Positions 26,416 to 35,317 are shown, counted from the first letter of the stretch. The stretch: 64,000 bases of DNA from Tunturiibacter gelidiferens (GCF_013410115.1 NZ_JACCCV010000002.1:2193213-2257212), one strand, 5' to 3'. Numbers and translations are program-made. The notes: generated by a model not told the origin, from the letters alone.

Positions 26416-28437
26416 ATGTTCAACTTCCTCTCCTGTCGATTTAGACGCAAGCTGTTAGGCTCATTGTTTCCCATTCTGCTTTGCAATGGTCTATTCGGCT
26501 TTGCTCAGGAGCAGAGCTTCTCTGCCAAAGACAACACCATGCTGCACGCCGGTGACCTGTCTCTCGACATCGGGGTCGTCAACCATCATTTTGCCGGTCT
26601 TCACGTCCATGATGGCTTTTCAAATAGAACAATTGATCTGACAGAATCCTTCATCCTTGTGTTGAAAGACAAGCGTGTGCTTCGTTCAACGGAGATGCAG
26701 GTGACCCGAGCATCGGACACGATACTGGCAACGGACCCGCATCAGTCCCTGCGAATGTCGCATGATGCTGGAGAGGCTTCAACAAACGCTTGCTGGAACT
26801 TCGCTACGCCACGGTTGCCCGCTCATCTTCAATGGTGCGTTATCGTGCGTCCGGGACAAGTTTATGCCCGACAGTTGCTCAGCATCACCGCCACCACTCA
26901 GGACCTGCCCATCACGGAGGTTCGGTTGCTTCACTTTGCCGACCCGACCGCGCACGTGGAAGGCACGGTCAAAGGCTCCCCGGTGGTTAGCAAAAACATG
27001 TTCTTCGGATTTGAAAATCCACTCTCCGTCAGCACAGTGCAAGACCGAGAGGTTACGGCTTCTCTCTTTCGCGATCTACCTCTTCGCGCTGGCCAAAGCA
27101 TCACATATTCCTCCGTGATTGGGACCTCGAGATCCGGCCAGCTCCGTCGTGCCTTTCTCAGCTATATAGAGAGTGAGCGTCCGCGGCCTTATCAACCATT
27201 TTTGCATTACAACTCCTGGTTTGATCTTGGCTATCAAAACCGATTCGACGAAAAAGGAGTTCTTGATCGGATCAACGCCTTCGGCCAGCAGATGACAGTG
27301 GCGCGGCACGTTCAGCTTGATTCTTTCCTCTTCGATGATGGATGGGACGATCCGACTACACTGTGGGGCTTTAACTCAGGATTCCCGAACGGGTTCACGA
27401 AGGCGGGTGCAGCGGCAGCTCAATACAAGACCGGCATCGGTGTCTGGCTCTCGCCATGGGGTGGTTATTCCGATCAGAAAAAACAGCGCATCGCGTACGG
27501 TCGCGAACATGGATACGAGATTCTTCACGATGGCTATGCGCTCTCCGGGCCAAAGTACTTTGAGAGGTTTGAGGACACCTGTCTCACTATGATCGATCAG
27601 TACAACGTCAATCAGTTTAAGTTTGACGGGACTGGCAATGCGGACAGTGTTTTTCCGGGAAGCGCCTTTGACAGTGACTTCGATGCCGCCATCCATCTCA
27701 TCGAACGGCTCCGTAAAGAGAAGCCAGCCATCTTTATCAATCTCACGACGGGGACGACGGCCTCTCCGTTCTGGCTTTTTTACGCCGATTCTATCTGGCG
27801 CGGCGGAGAAGATCACGACTTCTCAGGGATAGGTACACCTCGCCAGCGTTGGATCACGTATCGCGATGCACAGACCTACAAAAACATTGTTCGCCAAGGC
27901 CCGCTCTTTCCGCTCAACTCGCTGATGCTCCACGGCATTGTCTACGCCAAACAGGCAAAGGATCTAACCACCGATCCAGGCAACGACTTCGCTGACGAGG
28001 TTCACTCTTACTTCGGCACGGGCACGCAGCTACAGGAGATGTACATCACGCCTTCGCTTTTATCGCCAACAAATTGGGACACGCTTGCCGAGGCGGCTCG
28101 ATGGAGCCGTTCCCATGCCGACACTCTCAAAGACGTTCACTGGATTGGCGGTGATCCGGACCAGCTGCAGATCTACGGATGGGCGGCATGGAGTCCGCGA
28201 GAGGGTTTGATTACGCTGAGAAATCCGTCGAATCGCCCGCAGGAATTCAACGTAGATGTATCCAAATTTTTTGAACTCCAGCCGTCAGATCCAGCGAACT
28301 ACAAAGTGCACAGTGTGTGGAAGGACGAAAAAGACCCGGACCAGAAATTCCCCGCGGAGATGCGCAGAGATCAGAGACTCTCGATTCATCTCGCCCCGTT
28401 CGAGGTCATTACTCTTGAGGCCGTGCCCGCCGATTAG
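26416..28437 (+). CDS. Secreted GH36-like alpha-galactosidase / N-acetylgalactosaminidase
   Basis: The 673-residue product has a signal peptide (LLGSLFPILLCNGLFGFA|Q). An N-terminal beta-sandwich precedes a TIM barrel at about 260-560, and a C-terminal beta domain follows. Clan-D type motifs are HYNSWFDLGYQN, SFLFDDGWDDP, TGIGVWLSPWGGYS, and NQFKFDGTGN with the likely nucleophile Asp404. WRGGEDHDFSG carries a candidate acid/base Asp near residue 466. The layout fits GH36-like alpha-galactosidases, a group that also contains alpha-N-acetylgalactosaminidases. The surrounding galactosamine-type catabolic genes make GalNAc- or galactose-containing glycans the likely substrate. Exact family and specificity are inference. 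It converges with the DeoR gene 73 bp downstream. Confidence 0.75.
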   Translation: MFNFLSCRFRRKLLGSLFPILLCNGLFGFAQEQSFSAKDNTMLHAGDLSLDIGVVNHHFAGLHVHDGFSNRTIDLTESFILVLKDKRVLRSTEMQVTRASDTILATDPHQSLRMSHDAGEASTNACWNFATPRLPAHLQWCVIVRPGQVYARQLLSITATTQDLPITEVRLLHFADPTAHVEGTVKGSPVVSKNMFFGFENPLSVSTVQDREVTASLFRDLPLRAGQSITYSSVIGTSRSGQLRRAFLSYIESERPRPYQPFLHYNSWFDLGYQNRFDEKGVLDRINAFGQQMTVARHVQLDSFLFDDGWDDPTTLWGFNSGFPNGFTKAGAAAAQYKTGIGVWLSPWGGYSDQKKQRIAYGREHGYEILHDGYALSGPKYFERFEDTCLTMIDQYNVNQFKFDGTGNADSVFPGSAFDSDFDAAIHLIERLRKEKPAIFINLTTGTTASPFWLFYADSIWRGGEDHDFSGIGTPRQRWITYRDAQTYKNIVRQGPLFPLNSLMLHGIVYAKQAKDLTTDPGNDFADEVHSYFGTGTQLQEMYITPSLLSPTNWDTLAEAARWSRSHADTLKDVHWIGGDPDQLQIYGWAAWSPREGLITLRNPSNRPQEFNVDVSKFFELQPSDPANYKVHSVWKDEKDPDQKFPAEMRRDQRLSIHLAPFEVITLEAVPAD

Positions 28438-28510
28438 GCAAATCAAAAGTAAAATCAGCCTGAATGCGAAGCCTGCCACATAAGCGGCTGTCCCGGTTCC
28501 CAGATTCGGC

Positions 28511-29341
28511 CTAAACGAGTGTGAGTTTGATGTTGAGATTGCGGAGGGCGTCCGCCGTCTCATTCGGAAGATTGTGGTCGGTAATGACGTGATGAATCGA
28601 AGTTGCGTCTACGATCTTCGATAGGCTCCGGCGATTGAATTTAGTGGAATCGCAAACCGCAACGATCGTCTTGGCGGCTTTGACCATCGCACGATTAACC
28701 CGCGACTCCATTACATTCGGCGTCGTAAGCCCCACCTCAAGGTCAAATCCGTCGACCCCTAGAAATAGGATGTCGGCATGCATGTCATGAAGCATCTCCT
28801 CTGCGAGCGGGCCGACCAGGGAGAAAGAGTTCTTGCGTAGCGAGCCACCGGTGAGGAGCACCTCGAAATCAGTCCCGCTCAACTCAGCGGCGATATTTAC
28901 CGCATTGGTAATGATGGTCAGATGGGAAAACTTCTTCAGCGTCCTGGCGATCGCCGTAGTAGTCGTCCCTGAGTCGAGCAGAACGCACTGGCCCTCCTGG
29001 ATAAGGTTCACGGCAGCGACCGCTATCCGCTGCTTTTCCTGCAGGTGACGCCCTTCCTTCTCCTTGAGCGACGGGTCGAAAAGCGTCCCCGACTGTGGAA
29101 GCAAGGCACCACCGTGAGTTCTCTGCAACACGCCTCTGCGTTGAAGATAGTCGAGATCCTTACGGATTGTTATCCGGGATATTCCCAGGGATTCCGACAG
29201 ATCCTCGACGAGAACCCGGCCATGTTGCTGTGCCAGCGAAAGGATATGCTGGCGACGTTCTTCGATGAGCATTTGCGTGCCACTCTCGGACTCCGCAGGA
29301 GGCACTTTTGACGAGGCTTTCGGAGCGACTTTTCGCTGCAT
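28511..29341 (-). CDS. agaR: DeoR-family regulator, AgaR-like
   Basis: About 276 residues from the ATG at 29341; another ATG at 29272, just before LIEERRQHILSLAQQHGRVL, is possible. The DeoR winged helix includes VEDLSESLGISRITIRKDLD and LQRTHGGALL. The sugar-phosphate sensor has VLLDSGTTTTAIARTLKKF, TIITNAVNIAAELSG and DILFLGVDGFDLEVGLTTPN. The last motif is characteristic of AgaR-type DeoR proteins. It is third in the minus-strand series with the isomerase and the aldolase subunit, 80 bp after the latter. The palindrome at 26332-26367 is its most likely operator. The family is certain; the AgaR assignment rests on context. Confidence 0.88.
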   Translation of the reverse strand: MQRKVAPKASSKVPPAESESGTQMLIEERRQHILSLAQQHGRVLVEDLSESLGISRITIRKDLDYLQRRGVLQRTHGGALLPQSGTLFDPSLKEKEGRHLQEKQRIAVAAVNLIQEGQCVLLDSGTTTTAIARTLKKFSHLTIITNAVNIAAELSGTDFEVLLTGGSLRKNSFSLVGPLAEEMLHDMHADILFLGVDGFDLEVGLTTPNVMESRVNRAMVKAAKTIVAVCDSTKFNRRSLSKIVDATSIHHVITDHNLPNETADALRNLNIKLTLV

Positions 29342-29422
29342 AAAGTTCAGTTTACCAATGTGACAACTTCCGAACAGTACCACGGAGCTTTCGCATAGGC
29401 AATTCCGAATTAAAAGGAAAGA

Positions 29423-30718
29423 CTAAAGAGGTGCGACTTGGTTGCAGCCAGCAGCATAGACACGCAGCACGTCCCGAATGCGGTCTACGATCAAGGACAC
29501 TGGGTCACCTTCTATTTCTTTATTTCGCAGCCGCGCGTATTGCAACGGCAGATAGCGGCTGTACATGCTCTCGGGTATGGTCACCGCAGAGAGATTCGCA
29601 ATCAACCTATCAACTGCTTCATCGATCTCGGGTAGATGCCAGTAGTAACGAATACGGTCGCTATAGCTGTAGAGCCGCAATAGTTTCTGCTCTGCGGGAG
29701 TGCCCTGGTAGTAGGGTTTCCAGTTCGCTGGCTCTCGCAGCATGATCTTCTCGATCGTGCAAGTGAGAAAGGACTGCTGATTCTCCGCAATCAACTGCGA
29801 CTCTATATCTTCGAGCGCACAAAGCGCCTCTCGCATGGCGAATGTGAGTGCAGGCCCTACTTTCAAGATTGCAAAACCATCTTCGACCAGCTCCGCATAC
29901 GCATTCGGTAGCTGGTAGTCAGTCGAGTGCGCCTCAAATACAAATTCTTCGCGTTGCACTCGAAGCCAATCCACGAGCGGTTTCGCCTTTACGCGATCGT
30001 ACGCAACAACCGAATCATGGTCGAATTCAACGCCCGGTTGCACGACAAGAGCTATTACCCGCGGCCAAACCTCAGCCAGTCCCTGCTCTTCGAAGACTCG
30101 CTTATGAACTGCGAGCGTATATTCCGCAGCTTCGATCGAGGTCACATCGAGTTCCTGGACAGAGTGCATCGCACCGCCAGGCACGGGAACCTCAGTTCCG
30201 ATGACATATACCGGGCCGCCGCCCGGAGTACCTGCATTTTCTGCGGCTCTGCATAGTTGCGCCGCACGCTGCGCTACAACTTCATCAGAGAGCTGCGGTG
30301 GATCACCGGCGCAGGACATGCTCGCGTCCAGATGGATCTTTGTAAATCCAGCCTGAACGTACTCCGCGATCATGTCCTGAGCATGCTTCATCGCCTCATC
30401 CGCAGGCATGGTGCGCCACGGATTGGGACCGAGATGGTCGCCGCCAAGTATTAGCGATCTTGTTTCGAGTCCCGCCGCGGCTGCATATCCCAGCACGAAG
30501 TCTCGAAATCCTGCCGGCCGCATGCCAGTGTAGCCACCAAACTGGTTCACCTGATTGCTTGTAGCCTCGACCAGTAATAGCGAATGTGCCTCCGCGGCCT
30601 GCTCAGCCGCCGCACGAATTACCCATGGATGTGCGGAACAGACAGAGTAGATTCCAGTCGAAACTCCCGACCTGCGCCTTGAGGGAAAATCCTGAAGCGG
30701 CGATCGCATCGCTGTCAA
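29423..30718 (-). CDS. kbaZ: D-tagatose-1,6-bisphosphate aldolase subunit GatZ/KbaZ type
   Basis: The 431-residue protein matches the GatZ/KbaZ family along its length. It begins GVSTGIYSVCSAHPWVIRAA, followed by LLVEATSNQVNQFGGYTGM, LILGGDHLGPNPWRTMP, GFTKIHLDASMSCAGDP and VYVIGTEVPVPGGA. In enterobacteria this subunit stabilises the catalytic class II aldolase (GatY/KbaY), cleaving tagatose-1,6-bisphosphate in galactitol and galactosamine catabolism. No GatY/KbaY-like gene is present in this window. Its start overlaps the stop of the isomerase gene by four bases (ATGA), showing translational coupling. Whether it works alone, or with a partner elsewhere, is open. Confidence 0.93.
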   Translation of the reverse strand: MTAMRSPLQDFPSRRRSGVSTGIYSVCSAHPWVIRAAAEQAAEAHSLLLVEATSNQVNQFGGYTGMRPAGFRDFVLGYAAAAGLETRSLILGGDHLGPNPWRTMPADEAMKHAQDMIAEYVQAGFTKIHLDASMSCAGDPPQLSDEVVAQRAAQLCRAAENAGTPGGGPVYVIGTEVPVPGGAMHSVQELDVTSIEAAEYTLAVHKRVFEEQGLAEVWPRVIALVVQPGVEFDHDSVVAYDRVKAKPLVDWLRVQREEFVFEAHSTDYQLPNAYAELVEDGFAILKVGPALTFAMREALCALEDIESQLIAENQQSFLTCTIEKIMLREPANWKPYYQGTPAEQKLLRLYSYSDRIRYYWHLPEIDEAVDRLIANLSAVTIPESMYSRYLPLQYARLRNKEIEGDPVSLIVDRIRDVLRVYAAGCNQVAPL

Positions 30719-31896
30719 TAGATCCTGAACTTCTGAACAACTCGATTAATGACCCCACTCGGACTGGGCGAATCAGGCTTTAGCTCGCGGGCTACCGAGC
30801 AATATAGACCGAGCAGTTGTCCGAAGATCACATCTAATACCGGCCGATACGCATCCGCAATATCCTCCTCAATGGCGAGATACGACTCGCAGTGAGGTTC
30901 AATCTCCGACTTCTCCGACGTCGGCCCAATCGCGATCCGCTCCGCTACGATTCCCTTTTCCCCGATCTCACGCAACAGATCACTTGCATACTTTGCCCTG
31001 CGCTTCTCGCCCGAAACAAAGCACAGAAATAAAGTCTGCTTATCGAGCGCCGCCATTGGCCCGTGCCGAAGTCCAAGCACTGTCTCCGACATAGTTTTGA
31101 CTTGTCCCGCCGTCATCTCCAGAACTTTCAGCGCAGACTCTTCCGCGACACTCGCCAACGAGCCGGTCCCGACCATGCACACCCGCGAGAATCCCAGCGA
31201 TGCGGCACGTTCGGCCTCCTTCTCTGCGTTCTGTAAAAATCGTCGGCCCCCCCGAACCAGCCGCTCGACGATCGTCGAATATTCCTCAATCGACCAGGCG
31301 TGCGCCAGACACTGCCCCATTACGATCATGTTCGTAAAAGAACTCGTCATCGCCAGGCTACGGTCATTCACGGCATCATCCAACACCACTACGCAAGACA
31401 GGGCTGCTTTTTTGCAGATCGCAATCATCCGAGCCTGCGCGTTGCAAGTCACCACCAGCTGAGAGATCATGGGATATTGCTGGATGGCTTGTTCCATTAC
31501 TGCAACCCCTTCAGGCGAATCTCCCGACCTCGAGAACGAAATCCAGAGATATCTTCGTCCCGGAACTACATACTCCTCGAGATTGGGCAACAGGTCCGTG
31601 CTTGCACATACTGACACTTCGCAGCCCCACTTTTGCCTCAGCAAAAGCTCCAGTGCGTGGCCAATATAATCCGAAGTGCCGGCTCCAACGAGCATAACCA
31701 CTGGTCGGTCTTCCAGCTTGTCCCGAACACCTGCCTCTTCCAGGAAGCTGCAGACCCGTTCCTGATGTTGCCGAAATATCTGAACCGTCGTCTCCCAAGT
31801 GGCTGGCTGTTGCGCTATTTCACGCGGCGTAAACAAAAGACCGCGGGCCTTTTGTTCTTCGACAGGCAAATCAACAAAACTTGAAAGGGATATCAC
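30715..31896 (-). CDS. agaS: AgaS-like SIS-domain sugar isomerase / deaminase
   Basis: The 393-residue protein has two SIS (sugar isomerase) domains. The first shows MLVGAGTSDYIGHALELLL, YLWISFSRSGDSPEGVAVME and QLVVTCNAQARM. The second shows RVCMVGTGSLASVAEESALK and TETVLGLRHGPMAALDK-like residues (MSETVLGLRHGPMA). This is the AgaS pattern, an enzyme converting galactosamine-6-phosphate to tagatose-6-phosphate with loss of ammonia. It is the first gene of the minus-strand operon agaS-kbaZ-agaR and is divergent from the PfkB kinase across 110 bp. With the kinase and aldolase subunit it would complete a tagatose pathway. The specific substrate is inferred from context. Confidence 0.9.
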   Translation of the reverse strand: MISLSSFVDLPVEEQKARGLLFTPREIAQQPATWETTVQIFRQHQERVCSFLEEAGVRDKLEDRPVVMLVGAGTSDYIGHALELLLRQKWGCEVSVCASTDLLPNLEEYVVPGRRYLWISFSRSGDSPEGVAVMEQAIQQYPMISQLVVTCNAQARMIAICKKAALSCVVVLDDAVNDRSLAMTSSFTNMIVMGQCLAHAWSIEEYSTIVERLVRGGRRFLQNAEKEAERAASLGFSRVCMVGTGSLASVAEESALKVLEMTAGQVKTMSETVLGLRHGPMAALDKQTLFLCFVSGEKRRAKYASDLLREIGEKGIVAERIAIGPTSEKSEIEPHCESYLAIEEDIADAYRPVLDVIFGQLLGLYCSVARELKPDSPSPSGVINRVVQKFRIY

Positions 31897-32006
31897 AGGA
31901 TTCCTTTATAGTGGAAAATAATGCATACTGAATCAAAATCGAAGCTAAACAAAAGTAATAATAATAACTATACTCAGCATAACGCAACAAAACAATACGA
32001 GGTTTT
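31897..32006. promoter_or_regulatory. Divergent promoter between agaS and pfkB-type kinase
   Basis: This 110-bp AT-rich spacer contains TAATAATAATAACTATACT and several AAACAAAA-type runs near 31943-31955. These are weaker versions of the AAACGAAA half site at 26332. It must carry both divergent promoters. A shared AgaR site is plausible but not clear-cut. Confidence 0.35.
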
Positions 32007-32969
32007 ATGCTCACCAGGCCACGAGGCGAACATCAAAGACGTTTCGACATCACGATTGCAGGCGAAACCAACCTCGACCTCATCTTGTATGGCCTGCCGG
32101 AGCAGATGTCCACGGAAAGAGAGCTTCTCGGCTCCGGATTCAAGGTGACTCTTGGGGGATCCTCCTCGATTCTTGCTCATAACCTTGCTGCGCTTGGCGG
32201 CCGGGTAGGATTCATCTCCCAGGTCGGTCGCGATGAAATGGGAGACATAGCTTTAGCCCGTCTAGGCGAAAGTGGCGTGGATCTATCCCATATCACCTCC
32301 AGAGAGGACGTGGGAACCGGCGTAACCGTGCTTCTGCCTCATGGGCAGCGACGTCACATTCTGACCTATCTCGGAGCTATGGCCGAGATGACCATCGCGG
32401 ATCTGGATTTGGCCTACCTTACCTCCTCGCGTCACTTTCATCTCTCCTCACTTTTCCTACAGACAGGTCTTCAACCCGACTTGCCCGAGCTCTTTGACCA
32501 ATTGAAAAAGGCTGGGCTGACACTTTCCCTGGATACTAATGACGACCCTAACGATACTTGGGGTGGCGTTCTCGATCAGCTCCTCGACCGAATCGATGTT
32601 CTTCTGCCAAATGAAGATGAAATATTGCGGATCGCCAGAAAACCCACCCTTGAAGAGTCGCTCGACTCTCTGGCCCCCCGCGTTCCTTTGATCGTTGTAA
32701 AGTGTGGCGCTCGCGGTGCTGTCGTGCAACAGGGGAAGAAGCGGGACTGGGTGCCTTCGCTCCGAGTGGAACCGGTCGACACGATCGGCGCTGGGGACAG
32801 CTTCAACGCAGGCTTCCTGAACTTCTACCTCAAAGACGAGAACCCGTTGCGTGCCGCAGCCATGGGCAACGTAACGGGTGCATTGTCTACACTACGGCCC
32901 GGAGGCACGGAAGCCTACCGTGACTCTGCCTTTCGCGATGGCTTCCTCAATCAATATACGGTTGCATAA
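32007..32969 (+). CDS. PfkB-family carbohydrate kinase (tagatose-6-phosphate kinase-like)
   Basis: A 320-residue ribokinase/PfkB-fold enzyme. The N-terminal signature is ITIAGETNLDLILYGLP with GGSSSILAHNLAALGGRVGF. The C-terminal ATP/anion-hole signature, with catalytic Asp, is VDTIGAGDSFNAGFLNFYL. NDTWGGVLDQLLDRIDVLLP-like and PNEDEILRIARKP segments fit the family. Next to AgaS and a tagatose-bisphosphate aldolase subunit, phosphorylation of tagatose-6-phosphate is the most economical role. Other PfkB kinases act on sugars directly, so this is inference. It is transcribed divergently from agaS. Confidence 0.9.
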   Translation: MLTRPRGEHQRRFDITIAGETNLDLILYGLPEQMSTERELLGSGFKVTLGGSSSILAHNLAALGGRVGFISQVGRDEMGDIALARLGESGVDLSHITSREDVGTGVTVLLPHGQRRHILTYLGAMAEMTIADLDLAYLTSSRHFHLSSLFLQTGLQPDLPELFDQLKKAGLTLSLDTNDDPNDTWGGVLDQLLDRIDVLLPNEDEILRIARKPTLEESLDSLAPRVPLIVVKCGARGAVVQQGKKRDWVPSLRVEPVDTIGAGDSFNAGFLNFYLKDENPLRAAAMGNVTGALSTLRPGGTEAYRDSAFRDGFLNQYTVA

Positions 32970-33123
32970 ATCAGCGCTTTCCCGAGTTTAAGTCTTCGTC
33001 CTCCGTCGCCTCGCTCCGACGCTTGGAGTGATCGAGTCGGAAGATTCGCCTTTTGGTGACGACTGAATTTCGAGAAGTTTCACTTGGTCCTCCGGGTGCG
33101 GGGGACTCCCTACGGAGACCGAG

Positions 33124-33635
33124 CTACTTCGAGACCGCACGCGCTGCACTCTCAATTACATCTGCCACTTCCTTGGGATGCGAGACGTAGACTGATCGGT
33201 TTGGTTCTCCAGGCAGCCGTGGTGATCGTCGCTGAGAAGTTGTACGCAAAGTTGAGCACCTGCGCGCGCGCCATGAATGCGGCTTTGTCGCCGGGAAGGT
33301 CGGCTGCGAACAATTCTCGAAACTGTGCCGGGTCAATATATGTGAAACCGTCGGGCATTTCTTTATGGCGCCCGATTTGGCGAGGTCGCTCGGAAAGCGC
33401 TTTTCGTCGTCCGACTCTTTCTCGCCTGAATCCGGCATGTGGGCCGCGATACACCAAACCAACAACCGATTGGTCGTTTCCCGCTTCCGTAATTACCGCT
33501 CCTCCATAGCTGTGCGCGACAAGGATGCTCGGTCCGTGTTGCAGTGCAAGGATAAGCTTCACGGCGATCACATCATCCTGAAAGGACGTCTACGGCTCTT
33601 GGACGATGATGGTATCCGGTCAGTGGAGGACCCAG
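33124..33635 (-). pseudogene. Alpha/beta hydrolase, decayed
   Basis: The pieces of one alpha/beta hydrolase lie in order in two frames. TIIVQEP, an in-frame TAG, then TSFQDDV and ILALQHGPSILVAHSYGGAV (nucleophile elbow HSYGG) come first. IAAHMPDSGEKESDDEK and FPSDLAKSGAIKK follow in a second frame. EMPDGFTYIDPAQFRELFAA and AFMARAQVLNFAYN return to the first frame. The last piece is SVYVSHPKEVADVIESAARA in the second, where about 20 residues before the terminal His motif are missing. At least three frameshifts, an in-frame stop, a missing N-terminus and an internal deletion make it non-functional. It abuts the stop of the nitronate monooxygenase gene. Confidence 0.8.
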
Positions 33636-34778
33636 TCACTCTTGCGCTTCTTCAAGCTGACGATGTGCGCTCCAACTTTGGACGGCACCGCCAATCTCAG
33701 AAATCTCCTTTACCAGCGTGTCTAGTAGTGCGCGCACATGCGTACACCGCGCTAGGTTCGCACTCTGTCCGGACCAGAGAGGAAGCAATTCGGGTCTCCC
33801 TGCCTTCTCGGCCGGAATCGATAAGTGCCGCACGAGCGCACGTTGAAGGGGGTAAGGCAGGATCTCTATATTATTTTGGTTGAGTTCGTCGAGCAGGCGG
33901 TTCTTGATGCCGCGAGCAAGTCTTCCGGTGAACCCTCGAGTAAGAGCAGTCTGCCTAGCTTGACCGCTGAGGAGCGCTTTACGGTGAAGCGTGTTCGCTC
34001 CCGACTCCTCGCACGCGAGAAAGGCCGTCCCCATCTGCACACCTTCGGCTCCGAGAGCGAAGGCTGCCACAATCCCGCGCGCATCTCCAATTCCGCCTGC
34101 GGCGACGACGGGAAGTCGTACGGCATCGACGACCTGCGGCACAAGTGCCATCGTCCCCGTCAGGGAATCTTCGGACGGTTGCAGAAAAGAGCCGCGATGG
34201 CCGCCTGCCTCAAAGCCGGAGGCCGCAATCACGTCCACTCCCGCTTGTTCCAAGGCAATCGCTTCGTCTACGGTGGTCGCCGTTCCAATCAGCACGATTC
34301 CCTGATGGCGGAACTCATCCAAAATCTGTTTGGAGGGAATGCCATAAATAAAACTGAACACGGAGATCCCTTCGTCCAGGAGAACCTGCACCTGATCTTC
34401 GAAACGAATCGGTTCGTACGGGCGATAGGAGGGCGTGGCTCCTCCGACACTTTCAATATGTTTTGCCAGAGGAGAGAGGCTGCGATGAAATGCCTCTTCC
34501 GTCGAGGCGACGGCCCCTTCGTCTTCCGTGGAGACCCACAGGTTCATCGCAAATGGTTTTGTTGTGAGGGCCTTGATCTCGCGAATGACATTGCGAATAG
34601 CCTCCGGTTTGAGTCCATGAGCACCGAACGACCCGAGTCCCCCATAGTTCGAAACAGATGCTGTAAGCCGCTGAGAGGACAACCCTCCGAGCGGGCCTTG
34701 AATAATTGGATATTGAAGTCCCAAGCGTGAAGTCAGTCGATTGCCCGTCCACAATTTTGAGCCCACTCGAGCTGCCAT
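33636..34778 (-). CDS. Nitronate monooxygenase (2-nitropropane dioxygenase family)
   Basis: A 380-residue FMN-dependent TIM-barrel enzyme. Typical features are the start SRLGLQYPIIQGPLGGLSSQ, GGLGSFGAHGLKPEAIR, KPFAMNLWVS, VDVIAASGFEAGGHRG with the conserved His, LPVVAAGGIGDARGIVAAFA, and GAEGVQMGTAFLACEES. It oxidises alkyl nitronates such as propionate-3-nitronate. AGAGGATCCTT precedes the ATG. It follows SDR and RidA genes on the same strand, separated from RidA by a hairpin, so the three may form a detoxification group for reactive nitrogen or enamine intermediates (inference). Confidence 0.92.
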   Translation of the reverse strand: MAARVGSKLWTGNRLTSRLGLQYPIIQGPLGGLSSQRLTASVSNYGGLGSFGAHGLKPEAIRNVIREIKALTTKPFAMNLWVSTEDEGAVASTEEAFHRSLSPLAKHIESVGGATPSYRPYEPIRFEDQVQVLLDEGISVFSFIYGIPSKQILDEFRHQGIVLIGTATTVDEAIALEQAGVDVIAASGFEAGGHRGSFLQPSEDSLTGTMALVPQVVDAVRLPVVAAGGIGDARGIVAAFALGAEGVQMGTAFLACEESGANTLHRKALLSGQARQTALTRGFTGRLARGIKNRLLDELNQNNIEILPYPLQRALVRHLSIPAEKAGRPELLPLWSGQSANLARCTHVRALLDTLVKEISEIGGAVQSWSAHRQLEEAQE

Positions 34779-34799
34779 AAGGATCCTCTATATTCCACA

Positions 34800-34830
34800 A
34801 AGAAGGCGGGAGCTTAGCTTCCGCCTTCTT
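34800..34830 (-). terminator. Terminator-like hairpin overlapping the ridA stop
   Basis: AAGAAGGCGG (34800-34809) and CCGCCTTCTT (34821-34830) are a perfect 10-bp inverted repeat with an 11-base loop. In the minus transcript the stem has A-rich and T-rich outer ends and is followed by TTG. The first arm is the end of the ridA coding sequence and the loop contains its stop codon. The nitronate monooxygenase start lies 21 bp beyond. Confidence 0.6.
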
Positions 34831-35317
34831 CGTTCTCGACTTCGAACGTTACCTCAAGCATGACCGGCGCACCGAGAGGCAAGGCGGTTACTCCTAATAC
34901 GGACCGCACGGACATCTTGTCCTCTCCAAATACATCGCGGAGAAGCTCTGATGCTGCATCGGCGACGATAGGCTGGTTGTAGAAGTCTCCGTGTGTTGCC
35001 AGGTAGACCTTCACGCTGACAACCCTCGTCACGCGGTCCAGCGACCCTACGTGCGCCTTCGCAGCGGAAAGAGCATTCAGAGTCGCGGTTCGCAAAGCAT
35101 CCCGCCCGGCAGATTCGTCGAGCTCTTTGCCTAGCCGCCCAACGAATTGAAGCTTGCCATCCTTGACCGGCAGCATTCCGCTGAGGAAGAGAAGGCTGCC
35201 TGCCTGGACGGCCTCAACGTAGGCGCCAAGGGGGTGGGGCGCATTGGGGAGCACGATCCAAAGGTCCTGCAGCCGGCGCTCCGCGCTAGCCGGCTGCGTG
35301 CCCTTTGGGCTTACCAT
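34814..35317 (-). CDS. ridA: RidA/YjgF/YER057c family protein
   Basis: A 167-residue member of the RidA superfamily. It is longer than the canonical ~130 residues and closer to the subgroup with a PHPLGAYVEAVQAGSLLFLS-type N-terminus. Other features are GKELDESAGRDALRTATLNA, VTRVVSVKVYLATHGDFYNQ and SVRSVLGVTALPLGAPVMLE. The canonical enamine/imine deaminase arginine is in SVRSVLG. The ATG overlaps the SDR stop (ATGGTAA), so translation is coupled to the SDR gene. RidA proteins hydrolyse reactive enamines, though longer subgroup members are often uncharacterised. Confidence 0.88.
   Translation of the reverse strand: MVSPKGTQPASAERRLQDLWIVLPNAPHPLGAYVEAVQAGSLLFLSGMLPVKDGKLQFVGRLGKELDESAGRDALRTATLNALSAAKAHVGSLDRVTRVVSVKVYLATHGDFYNQPIVADAASELLRDVFGEDKMSVRSVLGVTALPLGAPVMLEVTFEVENEEGGS

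Noticed and set aside
33825..34730. 301-codon plus-strand frame opposite the nitronate monooxygenase
   Set aside because: The opposite strand encodes all conserved motifs of the monooxygenase family; this frame has none.
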